Below, in pieces: positions 8,322 to 16,646 of a stretch of 46,523 nt of DNA. Each line of letters starts with the position of its first letter. Position 1 is the first letter of the stretch. Made by a program: the position numbers and the translations under genes. Source of the DNA: Chloroflexota bacterium (GTDB taxonomy: Bacteria; Chloroflexota; Anaerolineae; J102); the NCBI GenBank assembly GCA_013151415.1, contig JAADII010000063.1, positions 1 through 46,523 of the forward strand, read 5' to 3'. Under the pieces are notes generated by a model. The model did no database searches and was not told the origin of the DNA. It saw only the letters and a list, made by a program, of their open reading frames with translations.

Positions 8322-8376
8322 CAGTTTGCAGTTCGCAGTTCACGGTTCATAATTGGCTGTTGATTGTTGGTCGTTC
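8322..8376. repeat. Dispersed repeat, copy 1
   Basis: The minus strand reads ACCAACAATCAACA, a GCCAA block, then TGAACCGTGAAC and a GCGAACTGC tail. A second copy in the opposite orientation lies at 10624-10670. This copy sits just upstream of the gene at 7860-8312. Confidence 0.7.
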
Positions 8377-8427
8377 TCTTTACGTAGCGAGGTGCGCCGA
8401 GGTTTCGGTTCTGCCACGTCCGTGCTA

Positions 8428-8540
8428 CAATATCCTATACTCAATATCCCAATACCCAGTACCCAATATCTTAATATCCAATATCCTAATACCCAATACC
8501 CAGTATCCAAATTATCCAACAACCCAACCTCAATACCCAA
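8428..8540. repeat. Heptamer tandem array YCCARTA
   Basis: About fifteen degenerate units, the longest uninterrupted run of the family in one orientation. It ends 14 bases before the tatA start. Confidence 0.9.
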
Positions 8541-8554
8541 ATCGGAGCAACCTC

Positions 8555-8740
8555 ATGCCAAATCTCGGCGCCCCTGAGTTGATTATCATTTTGGTCATCG
8601 TCCTGCTCATCTTCGGCGTTGGCCGTCTGCCCGAAGTCTTCCGCTCCCTGGGCGAAGGCATTCGCGAATTCCGCGACGCGGCCAAAGGCGAAGACGCGGC
8701 CAAGCCCGAAGAGGCAAGCGAGCAAAACAGCGTCAGTTAA
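8555..8740 (+). CDS. tatA: TatA/TatE twin-arginine translocase subunit
   Basis: This 61-residue protein is a TatA-type pore subunit. It has a short N-terminus, one membrane helix (residues 8-23, [14 protein letters not shown]), the hinge [20 protein letters not shown], which forms the amphipathic helix, and an acidic tail. The ATG at 8555 is preceded by GGAGCAAC and fits the family start. An upstream start would read through the repeat array. It lies four bases before aroD. No tatC is in the window. Confidence 0.93.
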   Translation: MPNLGAPELIIILVIVLLIFGVGRLPEVFRSLGEGIREFRDAAKGEDAAKPEEASEQNSVS

Positions 8741-8743
8741 CCC

Positions 8744-9742
8744 ATGCCCACCCATCTCGCGGTGGCCATCGCCGCGACGGATACGGAAGCGGCCCTGGAG
8801 CAAGCCCAGCAAGCATCAGCTTTCGCCACGCTGGTCGAATATCGTCTCGACTTGATGGATGATTTCGACCTGCACAAGCTCATACACAACAGCCCTTTGC
8901 CCGCGATCATTACCTGTCGATGGAGCGAGGAGGGAGGTCGGTTTCCCGGCTCGGAGCAGGAACGACGGGACATCTTGCGACAGGCGCTGGTCTTGGGCGC
9001 GGCGTTCGTGGATATCGAAGCCGAGGCGCTGGCCGAACTGGCGCCTCTGGCCGGGCCGCAAATGCGTATCATTGGTTCGCATCACGACTTTCAGGGCATG
9101 ATGGGCGATTGGGCCGCGACCGAGATCAAACTACGCGCTCGCGGCGCGCACATCGTCAAGTTGGTGGGCATGGCCGCCACGACCGACGACGCGCTGCCGC
9201 CGTTGGCCTGGCTGCATCGCCTGAAAGGGCCGGGCGTCGGCATTGCCATGGGAGAAGCGGGCGCGGCCACGCGCTTGCTGGCGGCCCGCTTCCCGCGAGC
9301 GTTCCTCACCTTCGCCGCGACCGAAACCCGGGGCACCGCGGCCGGGCAAATTTCGGCCAACGAGATGGTGGAGCGGTTTGGTTTTCGTCATCTGGCGCGG
9401 GCCGAACCCTGTTTTGTGTTGCTCGCTCCCCCACCCTTGCCCTGGCCCTTCATCGAGGACCTACGCTCAGCCCTGAAACAAGCCTTTCCGTCGCCCGCCC
9501 ATGCCTGGCTGCTACCCATCCCCGCGGATTCGCTGACCCCCGGCCTGCTTCTCGCCCTGGAACTGGCCCATGTGCGCGGCCTGATAGCGCTCCCCGAAGT
9601 CGTTCGCGATCCCGCGTTGCGAGAATACGGCCTCGACCCAGACCACCAAGTCTGGATACTGGGGTCATCTCCCCATCCCTCGTTGGCCAAAGCGGACGAC
9701 CCGGACGAAATCATCCATTTCTTTGCCACCGGAGGCCGATAG
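8744..9742 (+). CDS. aroD: Type I 3-dehydroquinate dehydratase with a degenerate C-terminal domain
   Basis: This enzyme dehydrates 3-dehydroquinate to 3-dehydroshikimate in the shikimate pathway, using a Schiff-base lysine. Residues 1-210 are the class I barrel: E32/R34 (VEYRLDLM), catalytic His114 (GSHHDF), Schiff-base Lys139 (HIVKLVGMA), and the GQISANE end motif. About 120 extra residues follow. They align loosely with the substrate-binding half of shikimate dehydrogenase (AroE), as in AroDE fusions. However, the AroE signatures (HSxSP, NVTxPxK) are replaced, and the NADP domain is missing. The stop TAG is supplied by a GATAGGACG repeat unit. Confidence 0.85.
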   Translation: MPTHLAVAIAATDTEAALEQAQQASAFATLVEYRLDLMDDFDLHKLIHNSPLPAIITCRWSEEGGRFPGSEQERRDILRQALVLGAAFVDIEAEALAELAPLAGPQMRIIGSHHDFQGMMGDWAATEIKLRARGAHIVKLVGMAATTDDALPPLAWLHRLKGPGVGIAMGEAGAATRLLAARFPRAFLTFAATETRGTAAGQISANEMVERFGFRHLARAEPCFVLLAPPPLPWPFIEDLRSALKQAFPSPAHAWLLPIPADSLTPGLLLALELAHVRGLIALPEVVRDPALREYGLDPDHQVWILGSSPHPSLAKADDPDEIIHFFATGGR

Positions 9743-9784
9743 GACGATTTCGCGTATTGTCCCATCGCCAAAAAATGCTGTCCT

Positions 9785-10615
9785 ATGAAACTCCTCACCT
9801 TCCGCTATCGCAACCAAACCCACGCCGGATTACTGGATCGCGACCAGATATTGCCTTTGCCCTGGTCCGAACTGTTGCCCGCTATCAAGGCCGGTCGCAA
9901 GGCCATTCGCGAGGCTGCATTGGGCGCGCAACCCATCCCATTGGACGAAGTGCGCATCGAAGCGCCCATCCGCCGGCCCGGTAAAATCGTGGCCATCGGA
10001 CTCAACTATCTCGACCACTGTCTCGAACAAAACCTCACCCCGCCCGAGCGCCCCACCATCTTCACCAAATTCTCCACCGCGGTCAATCGGCCCGGCGGCG
10101 AAATTCGTTGGGACCCGGCCCTGACCCAGCAGGTGGATTACGAAGCCGAACTCGCCGTGATCATCGGCCGCACAGCCCGCCGCGTGCCCGTCGAGGAGGC
10201 GTATGACTATGTGTTCGGCTACACCTGCCTCAACGACGTCACCGCCCGCGATTTGCAACGCGGTGACAAACAATGGGTGCGCGGCAAGAGCCTGGACACT
10301 TTTTGTCCACTCGGGCCGGTCGTGGTCACCACCGATGAAATCCCCGATCCGCATGGCCTAACCATCCGCGCCAGGGTCAACGGCGAGCTGCGCCAGGAAA
10401 GCAACACGAACCAACTCATCCACAACGTCCCTGCGCTCATCGCCTTCTGCTCGGCCGCGTTCACCCTCGAGCCGGGCGATATCATCACCACCGGCACGCC
10501 GGGCGGGGTGGGCGTGTTCCGCGACCCGCCCGTATTCCTGAAACCCGGCGACCATGTCGTGGTCGAGATCGAGGGCATCGGTCGGCTGGAGAACCCGGTG
10601 GGGCCGTATCTTTGA
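9785..10615 (+). CDS. Fumarylacetoacetate hydrolase (FAH) family protein
   Basis: This 276-residue protein has the full FAH fold. The catalytic section begins at KIVAIGLNYLDHCLEQ (about 68-83). The metal-binding acidic residues are in DYEAELAVIIG (about 120-130) and YTCLNDVTARDLQ. GKSLDTFCPLGP and TTGTPGGVG follow. Such enzymes act on 2-keto-diacids (oxaloacetate decarboxylase, acylpyruvase or 5-oxopent-3-ene-tricarboxylate types). The exact substrate cannot be read from the sequence. Confidence 0.9.
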   Translation: MKLLTFRYRNQTHAGLLDRDQILPLPWSELLPAIKAGRKAIREAALGAQPIPLDEVRIEAPIRRPGKIVAIGLNYLDHCLEQNLTPPERPTIFTKFSTAVNRPGGEIRWDPALTQQVDYEAELAVIIGRTARRVPVEEAYDYVFGYTCLNDVTARDLQRGDKQWVRGKSLDTFCPLGPVVVTTDEIPDPHGLTIRARVNGELRQESNTNQLIHNVPALIAFCSAAFTLEPGDIITTGTPGGVGVFRDPPVFLKPGDHVVVEIEGIGRLENPVGPYL

Positions 10616-10623
10616 GAAAACGA

Positions 10624-10670
10624 GCAACAATCAACAACCAACAACCAACGGCCAACTGTGAACCGTGAAC
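10624..10670. repeat. Dispersed repeat, copy 2
   Basis: Copy of the 8322-8376 element in opposite orientation: CAACAATCAACA, a GCCAACTG block, and GTGAACCGTGAAC. The GTG start codon of the following gene (10665) lies inside the repeat. Confidence 0.7.
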
Positions 10671-11051
10671 GACAAAACTCCTCGCATCTGGTTACTGGCG
10701 CTTGGCGACGCGATCGCCATCTTGCTTTTCGTCATCATTGGCCGCCGCAGCCATAGCCTGGCCACGGGCCTCGATGCGGCCATCGAAACGTTGAGAACGG
10801 TCGCGCCCTTTTGGGTGGGCTGGTTTCTCAGCGCAACCTGGCTGGCCGCGTATCGACGCTCGGCCTGGAGCAGCGCAGGCTCGGCCATCATGACCGTGCT
10901 CAAAGCCATCCTCCCGGCCCTGATCATCGCCATTCTTCTGCGCGCGCTCATCGAAGGCGGATTCAGCCCCATCTCCTTTTATTTGGTGGGCGGAACGGCC
11001 ATGCTCCTCCTGCTTATTCTTTGGCGATTGATCTACTGGAAAATAGCCTAA
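10665..11051 (+). CDS. DUF3054 family membrane protein
   Basis: This 128-residue protein has four predicted membrane helices (about 8-25, 45-62, 75-95, 103-125). The pattern of an early IGRRSH followed by VAPFWVGWF matches DUF3054, a family of unknown role. The GTG start is inside a dispersed repeat, so this repeat has either supplied or replaced the original start. Confidence 0.8.
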   Translation: MNDKTPRIWLLALGDAIAILLFVIIGRRSHSLATGLDAAIETLRTVAPFWVGWFLSATWLAAYRRSAWSSAGSAIMTVLKAILPALIIAILLRALIEGGFSPISFYLVGGTAMLLLLILWRLIYWKIA

Positions 11052-11229
11052 GCGCCTACTCATTTGAAACTTGAGCCATATCTTTGGCCTATGCCGACCA
11101 AGTTAGACGAAAGTAGACCAAAATAGATGGCGAGGCGCGGATGCTTTCGCTTCCTATCTCAAGCCGCTCAAGTTTCAACTCATAACTTACTTAATTCAAG
11201 AACCGCTTTGATCTTCGATCCACCCATCT

Positions 11230-12789
11230 GTGACCTCAAGCACTTCATCGAATCATGGCGCGGCCGCGGTGCAAACCGAAATCGGCCAGATCGCGCGCGG
11301 CGCGGGCCTGGGGTTAGGAGCGAACGCGGTCAATTATGCCGTCAGTTATCTTTTCGGCATTCTCGTCGCCCGCCAACTGGGCGCGGATGAATTCGGTCTT
11401 TATACACTGGGAGTGACGGCGGTCACGCTCATGAGTCGCTTCACCATTTTGGGCCTGGATCGGGGCCTGATGCGGTATGCAAGCATCAGTCGGGGCCAGA
11501 AAAAAGGTCGGGATCTGCGTCATTTGGTGGGGATCGCCCTTGTGGTGGGCGCGGCGGCCGGCGCTCTGGGCGGACTGCTTCTTTGGATTTTTCCCGAGGC
11601 CACGCTTGCGCTGCTACGCTGGAGTGACAAGAGCGGATTATTGCCCCTCTTGCCAATTTTGGCCATTGCCGCGCCGGCGATGACGCTGACCGGCATCGCC
11701 ATCGCCGGCACCCAGGCCTTCCGCACCATGCGGTATAGAGCCGTCATCGTCAACATCGTGCAACCGGTGGTGCGTCTTGTCGCCGCGCTCGCTCTCATCT
11801 TCATTATTGGCCCCACGGCAATGGCTCCGGTGCTGGCATTCGCGCTGGCCCAAGCTCTGGGAACCGTTCTCGCGCTTCTGGCGCTGGCAGGATTGGTGCG
11901 CCGCGTGCCCGCGACGCATGAACGCACTCCCGGAGCCGCGCAAAAGCTCTTCCGTTTCTCGGCGCCACTCATGTTTTCCAATGTCCTGGCCTATCTCAAC
12001 GGCCGCACCGAAATTTTGGTGCTGGGCATGTTTTTGGTGGCGGGAGCCAGCGGCATTTACAACGCGGCCGGTCGTTTGGCCGGGCTGGGCTTGCTGGTGC
12101 TCACCGCGTTCAACGCCATTTTCGCGCCCGTCATCTCAGATCTGCACCACCGCGGGCGCATGACCGAACTGGACACGCTTTTCAAATTGGTGACGCGCTG
12201 GACCATTGCTTTCGCCATGCCTCTCATCGTGGTTCAATTGATATTCGCGCCCCAACTGATGAGCCTTTTTGGGCCCGAATTCGTGGTGGGCGCGCCCGCA
12301 TTGCGCTTGCTCACGTTGGGTCAGACAGTGAACTTCGCCACCGGCGCGGTGGGCCTGATGTTGGTCATGTCCGGCCGATCCAACATTGTATTTTTCAATT
12401 CTCTATTCACCGTGATTTTGGCCCTGGCGCTTGATTTCCTACTCGTTCCTCGTTATGGGCTCATTGGCGCGGGCGTGGCGGGCGCTCTGATGCTGGCCAT
12501 TGTCAATATGGTGCGCGTGCTCGAAGTGTGGTGGCTTATGCGCATTCATCCCTTCGATTTGGGTTTTGTCAAACCTTTTCTTGCGGCCGCACCCGCGGCC
12601 CTGGCGGGCCTGGCCTGGCTTCACTGGCTGCCCGTGCATACTTTGTATTATTTGGCCGCGGCTTGCGTGGTCGTGGGGTTGGTCTACCTATTGGCCACCT
12701 GGCTACTCGGCCTGAACGAAGGCGACCGGATGTTGCTCGATGCGCTTCACACCCGCGCGCGTCGCCTTCTCCCCGCGGGAACGCCATGA
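11230..12789 (+). CDS. MOP-superfamily polysaccharide flippase (Wzx-like)
   Basis: This 519-residue protein has 12-14 hydrophobic segments. Its N-terminal pattern (GANAVNYAVSYLFGILVARQ, then GADEFGLYTLG) is typical of lipid-linked oligosaccharide flippases. It should move glycan-lipid intermediates across the membrane. A GTG at 11230 is used; no better start precedes the conserved region. It shares ATGA with the next gene, suggesting translational coupling and a common role in surface glycan assembly. Confidence 0.87.
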   Translation: MTSSTSSNHGAAAVQTEIGQIARGAGLGLGANAVNYAVSYLFGILVARQLGADEFGLYTLGVTAVTLMSRFTILGLDRGLMRYASISRGQKKGRDLRHLVGIALVVGAAAGALGGLLLWIFPEATLALLRWSDKSGLLPLLPILAIAAPAMTLTGIAIAGTQAFRTMRYRAVIVNIVQPVVRLVAALALIFIIGPTAMAPVLAFALAQALGTVLALLALAGLVRRVPATHERTPGAAQKLFRFSAPLMFSNVLAYLNGRTEILVLGMFLVAGASGIYNAAGRLAGLGLLVLTAFNAIFAPVISDLHHRGRMTELDTLFKLVTRWTIAFAMPLIVVQLIFAPQLMSLFGPEFVVGAPALRLLTLGQTVNFATGAVGLMLVMSGRSNIVFFNSLFTVILALALDFLLVPRYGLIGAGVAGALMLAIVNMVRVLEVWWLMRIHPFDLGFVKPFLAAAPAALAGLAWLHWLPVHTLYYLAAACVVVGLVYLLATWLLGLNEGDRMLLDALHTRARRLLPAGTP

Positions 12790-14387
12790 ACGTCGCGATC
12801 CTCGGTCTCGATGGCGCCACCTGGGACCTGCTCGACCCGATCATGGCCGCGGGTCATATGCCCCGTTTGGCCGCGCTGGTCGAACAAGGCGCGCGCGCGC
12901 GTCTGACATCCACCACGCCCCCCGTGACAGCCCTGGCCTGGCCCTCCTTTTACACCGGCCAAAACGCGGGCAAACACGGCGTCTTCTCCTTCGTGCGTCA
13001 GGACGAGCAAGGTCGGCCGCGGGTGGTGGATGCGTTGGCCGTACGCGCGCCGGCGCTGTGGGATTGGGTCTCGGCCGCGGGTCTGCGCGTGGGCGTGATG
13101 GGCGTTCCGGTCACCTATCCGGCGCGACCCGTCAACGGTTTTCTCATCTCCGGCTTTCTATCTCCTTCCCCGGCCAACGCCTCTCATCCCCCCGACCTGT
13201 TGGATGAACTCACGGCGCGCCACGGCGCCTGGACATTCCACATTCCGCCCATCGAACCGCGCGCTCCCCTCGAAGCGATCCGCGACTTCGCGTCCCGCCT
13301 GATGCACGACGCTGAGCGCCGCATGTTCGCGCTGGAAACCCTGTTGGATGAATTCGACCCTCATCTTCTTATCTCGGTCTGGATGCAGCCCGACACGATC
13401 CAGCATGCGTTTTGGGGATGTCTCCATCCTGCACACCCGCTCTATAGCAGCGAACGCGGCCGCGCGGTTCGCGACGCCCTTCATCCCGTCTATCGACAAC
13501 TGGATGAGATCATCGCCATGCTGGCCCGCCGCGTCCTGCCCCATGGCGCGCTCTTGCTGATGAGCGACCACGGTTTTGGCCCCCTGAATCGACGCATTGC
13601 GTTGAACAACATCCTGGCCGAACTGGGGCGTCTGCGCCTGCGCGGCCTGCCCCTTTTTCTCAGTCGAGTTCGGCGACGCGCCGGTCGTAAACTGAGCGGC
13701 CGGTTAGGCGAAAGCGATTGGACGCGCCACATCCAACGCAATCCCGACCTGACGAACATCATCGACTGGTCGCGCACGGTCGCGTTCGCGGGCGCCGCGC
13801 ACGAAATGTGCGTGCACATCAACCGCCGCGATCGTTTTGCCCACGGCATCGTCCCGCCCGAACAGGTGGAGCCGCTCTGCACAGCGATCGCCCAACAGCT
13901 CCTGGCCTTGCGCGATGACGAGGGCAACCCTCTCATCAAACGGGCGTCTCGCGCCGCCGAACTCTATCACGGCCCCCACGTTCATCTTGCGCCGGATCTG
14001 TTCCTCGAACCCGCCGATGACCGCGACATCTTCACCGATGGCCTGCTGCGCGGCCAACGACGCTGGCGCGAAGAAGGCTCTATCGGGCGAGGCTGGCATC
14101 GTCGCGATGGCGTGTTCCTGGCCATAGGTCAACGCATCCGACGTCCCTCCTCCTGGACGGCTCAGCCTTCACTTCTCGACCTGGCCCCCACCACGCTCCA
14201 CCTTTTGGGCTACGAGCCGCCGGCCGAAATGGACGGTCGAACGCTTACAGAGATGCTGACGCCGGACGACCGACCGCGTTCCGCGCCCCCCGCGCCATCC
14301 GGCTTCGACCCCGGCCCCACCGCGCTCAGCGATGAGGAGGACGCCCGCCTTGTCGAGCGTTTACGCGGGCTGGGATATCTCGATTGA
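12786..14387 (+). CDS. Alkaline-phosphatase-superfamily phosphodiesterase-like protein
   Basis: This 533-residue protein belongs to the type I phosphodiesterase/nucleotide pyrophosphatase group. VAILGLDGATWDLLDP at residue 3 carries the first metal-binding Asp. The nucleophile region follows (TTPPVTALAWPSFYTG, with Thr in the usual position), then LLMSDHGFGP with the Asp-His pair. Relatives cleave phosphodiesters or transfer phospho-groups to glycans. The overlap with the flippase gene points to extracellular polysaccharide or lipid-linked glycan processing. The ATG at 12786 is chosen for this overlap and the family N-terminus. Confidence 0.82.
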   Translation: MNVAILGLDGATWDLLDPIMAAGHMPRLAALVEQGARARLTSTTPPVTALAWPSFYTGQNAGKHGVFSFVRQDEQGRPRVVDALAVRAPALWDWVSAAGLRVGVMGVPVTYPARPVNGFLISGFLSPSPANASHPPDLLDELTARHGAWTFHIPPIEPRAPLEAIRDFASRLMHDAERRMFALETLLDEFDPHLLISVWMQPDTIQHAFWGCLHPAHPLYSSERGRAVRDALHPVYRQLDEIIAMLARRVLPHGALLLMSDHGFGPLNRRIALNNILAELGRLRLRGLPLFLSRVRRRAGRKLSGRLGESDWTRHIQRNPDLTNIIDWSRTVAFAGAAHEMCVHINRRDRFAHGIVPPEQVEPLCTAIAQQLLALRDDEGNPLIKRASRAAELYHGPHVHLAPDLFLEPADDRDIFTDGLLRGQRRWREEGSIGRGWHRRDGVFLAIGQRIRRPSSWTAQPSLLDLAPTTLHLLGYEPPAEMDGRTLTEMLTPDDRPRSAPPAPSGFDPGPTALSDEEDARLVERLRGLGYLD

Positions 14388-14409
14388 AACCATTTCCTCG
14401 AAAATCATC

Positions 14410-14646
14410 ATGACAGAACAAAACGACCTCACTTTTGAACAAGCTCTGAACGAATTGCAAACCATCGTCGCCCGACTGGAAAGCGGTGATGGAAGCCTGG
14501 AGGAGAACCTGGCGCTCTATGAACGAGGCATGAGCCTGGTGCGTTATTGCAACGACATGTTGGACGCCGCGCACCTTCGCGTGCGAGAGTTGCTCCCCGA
14601 TGGCTCGGAGGTGGATTTTCAAGGTCCGCTGGACACGCGCGCATGA
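14410..14646 (+). CDS. xseB: Exodeoxyribonuclease VII small subunit
   Basis: This 78-residue protein has the XseB signature FEQALNELQTIVARLESGD and LEENLALYERGMSLVRYCN. It forms the helical small subunit that binds XseA and trims single-stranded DNA. xseA is not in the window. The ATG at 14410 fits the usual length. Confidence 0.93.
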   Translation: MTEQNDLTFEQALNELQTIVARLESGDGSLEENLALYERGMSLVRYCNDMLDAAHLRVRELLPDGSEVDFQGPLDTRA

Positions 14647-14713
14647 AACCTGGGGCATCCACAGCGAACCTGAATTTTGCCTTCTGCCCACGGTCTCGTT
14701 AGAATGACGCCGT

Positions 14714-15220
14714 ATGACGCAACATCAACCTTTTATCGGAACCCAGCTCCAACCTCGACAAGGCGCACCCGCCGGCCTTTTTGCAGGCGCGGGGATGGCT
14801 GCTATGTTCATAACGCTATCCAAGATAATGGGAGGCGATGCTATGGCATGGCCCACGGCCATCGCCATGAGCCTCTTGGGCGAACCGGCAACGCGTTTGG
14901 ATTCCGCCTGGCTCATGGCCGTCGGCCTCATCATCCATTTAATCGTGGCCGCGCTGTTGGGCTTGCTGTTCGCCTCGTCGATGGACAGGCTGCCAAAACG
15001 AGAAACCCTGATCGTTTCCACCTTTTACGGTTTCACCATTTGGATCGTCGCCAGCTTCATTTTGGGTCATTGGATGAGCGAGTCCATTTTGAGATTCAAT
15101 CGCACCTGGTGGGGGTGCTTAGCCCATCTTGGATTCGGTTTTCTTTTGGGCGTTTATGCAGTGCGGTTTGGAGCCGGGGCCAAATCCATGCCATCCTATT
15201 CACATTCCATCACAACCTGA
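14714..15220 (+). CDS. Hypothetical membrane protein
   Basis: This 168-residue protein has four hydrophobic segments (about 22-42, 65-90, 98-118, 135-155). It has a polar N-terminus and glycine-rich helices. The layout, with a repeated LLGLLF/FLLGVY pattern at helix ends, is like small DUF1440- or DUF6789-type membrane proteins, but I cannot assign it firmly. It precedes the polyphosphate kinase by 12 bases and may be co-transcribed. Confidence 0.7.
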   Translation: MTQHQPFIGTQLQPRQGAPAGLFAGAGMAAMFITLSKIMGGDAMAWPTAIAMSLLGEPATRLDSAWLMAVGLIIHLIVAALLGLLFASSMDRLPKRETLIVSTFYGFTIWIVASFILGHWMSESILRFNRTWWGCLAHLGFGFLLGVYAVRFGAGAKSMPSYSHSITT

Positions 15221-15232
15221 CTTCATCAAGTA

Positions 15233-16069
15233 GTGACTCCTTTTCAACAGCTCCTCTCACAAAGCCATCTGGCTCAATATCGCGTCGAACCGGGAACGCG
15301 CGTCGACTTGAGCGCCCGCGATCCCGACGAGACAGGGCCATTTGAAAAGAAAAAGAAAGCGCGCAAAGAACTGGAGCGACTGCGAACGAAACTAATAGCG
15401 CTGCAAGATCGATTTTACGCCTGGAACGAACGTAGTTTGCTCATTGTGTTGCAAGCCATGGACACCGGCGGCAAGGACGGGACCATCAAACACGTCATGC
15501 GCGGGGTCAATCCGCAAGGCGTGCAGGTGACGTCGTTTAAGGCACCCACCCAGGAGGAATTGGCCCACGATTATCTATGGCGCGTGCACAAAGCCGCGCC
15601 GCGGCGAGGGCGCATCGGCATTTTCAACCGTTCCCACTACGAAGATGTGCTCGTCGTGCGCGTGCACAATCTTGTTTCGGAATCGGTCTGGAGCAAACGA
15701 TACGACCATATCAACGACTTCGAGCGTTTACTTGCAGATAGCGGGACCGTCATCCTCAAGTTTTACTTACATATTTCGCGCGAGGAGCAAGCCCGGCGCT
15801 TGCAGGCGCGGTTGGATAATCCCGACAAACGTTGGAAGTTTTCCAAAGGCGATTTGAAGGAGCGACGACTTTGGGATGATTATATGGCAGCGTATGAAGA
15901 TGCGCTGAGTCGGTGCAGCACGGAGCATGCTCCCTGGTATGTGATTCCATCCAACCGCAAATGGTATCGCAACCTGGCCATTATGAGCATTTTGGTCAAC
16001 GCGCTTGAAGATCTGAACCCTGTCTATCCGGAGCCGGAAGAGGGGCTGGACCATATCGTTATTGAGTGA
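15233..16069 (+). CDS. ppk2: Polyphosphate kinase 2 family protein
   Basis: This 278-residue PPK2 transfers phosphate between polyphosphate and nucleotides. Walker A-like AMDTGGKDGT lies near residue 80. FNRSHYEDVLVVRV carries the second acidic motif. The lid region (RRLQARLDNPDKRWKFSKGD) and WYVIPSNRKWYRNLAI are typical of the class that phosphorylates AMP/ADP-type nucleotides, though the class cannot be settled here. The GTG start directly follows the upstream gene with only a weak ribosome site. Confidence 0.92.
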   Translation: MTPFQQLLSQSHLAQYRVEPGTRVDLSARDPDETGPFEKKKKARKELERLRTKLIALQDRFYAWNERSLLIVLQAMDTGGKDGTIKHVMRGVNPQGVQVTSFKAPTQEELAHDYLWRVHKAAPRRGRIGIFNRSHYEDVLVVRVHNLVSESVWSKRYDHINDFERLLADSGTVILKFYLHISREEQARRLQARLDNPDKRWKFSKGDLKERRLWDDYMAAYEDALSRCSTEHAPWYVIPSNRKWYRNLAIMSILVNALEDLNPVYPEPEEGLDHIVIE

Positions 16070-16079
16070 GGTAAGAGCC

Positions 16080-16415
16080 ATGAGTGAACCGAAATCAGGG
16101 CGTCGTCGCCGTCCGCGGCGCGGGGGAAAGCGTTCGGGCTCGCGCTCGGGCGCATCAACGTCGAGCGCGAGATCGAGCGGCAATCGGTCGCGTCAACGAC
16201 GTCGGCCTTCGAAGGCGTCGTCCGCCAAAGCCAAAAACGAATCCCGTTCCAAGAAAGAGCCCGTGGTTGTTCCGCAAAATGGTTCCAAGCAAATGCGCAT
16301 TACGGGCTTAAACCGGGAAATTTTCATTTACACCTACACCCACTATCCTCGCGCTGGATCCGACAACTATCAGGCTGGACCCGGCGTGGCCGAGCGAATG
16401 GAATTTGAAGACTGA
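16080..16415 (+). CDS. Hypothetical protein with basic disordered N-terminus
   Basis: This 111-residue protein has an Arg/Ser/Lys-rich, surely unstructured first 70 residues. A compact 40-residue end follows (MRITGLNREIFIYTYTHYPR, then GPGVAERMEFED), which looks conserved in style. The basic part could bind nucleic acid or polyphosphate, and the gene follows a polyphosphate kinase by 10 bases. The ATG at 16080 is preferred over a TTG at 16062. Function unknown. Confidence 0.6.
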   Translation: MSEPKSGRRRRPRRGGKRSGSRSGASTSSARSSGNRSRQRRRPSKASSAKAKNESRSKKEPVVVPQNGSKQMRITGLNREIFIYTYTHYPRAGSDNYQAGPGVAERMEFED

Positions 16416-16644
16416 CCCGCCACCCAAGCCGCCCACCGATTATCGCGCTCGCCGCCACCGCGACGACCGCCAGCTGCTCGGCCTGGTGGTTGGCGCGCTG
16501 CTCTTGGTGGGCGGCGGGCTAATTTATCTCATCTACGGACGTTGGGCCTTGATGACAGGGTTGCTTTGTCTTCTGCCGGGAGTGGGGATCATTCTCTTCT
16601 TGTGGGGTTTTCTCTCATTGGTTGAACGATGGGTGAAGGATTGA
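16405..16644 (+). CDS. Small two-helix membrane protein
   Basis: This 79-residue protein has a proline/arginine-rich N-terminus and two membrane helices (about 25-43 and 48-72). It overlaps the upstream gene by 11 bases and seems to use a TTG start. It is not recognised. It ends two bases before the convergent protease gene. Confidence 0.6.
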   Translation: MKTDPPPKPPTDYRARRHRDDRQLLGLVVGALLLVGGGLIYLIYGRWALMTGLLCLLPGVGIILFLWGFLSLVERWVKD

Positions 16645-16646
16645 TA

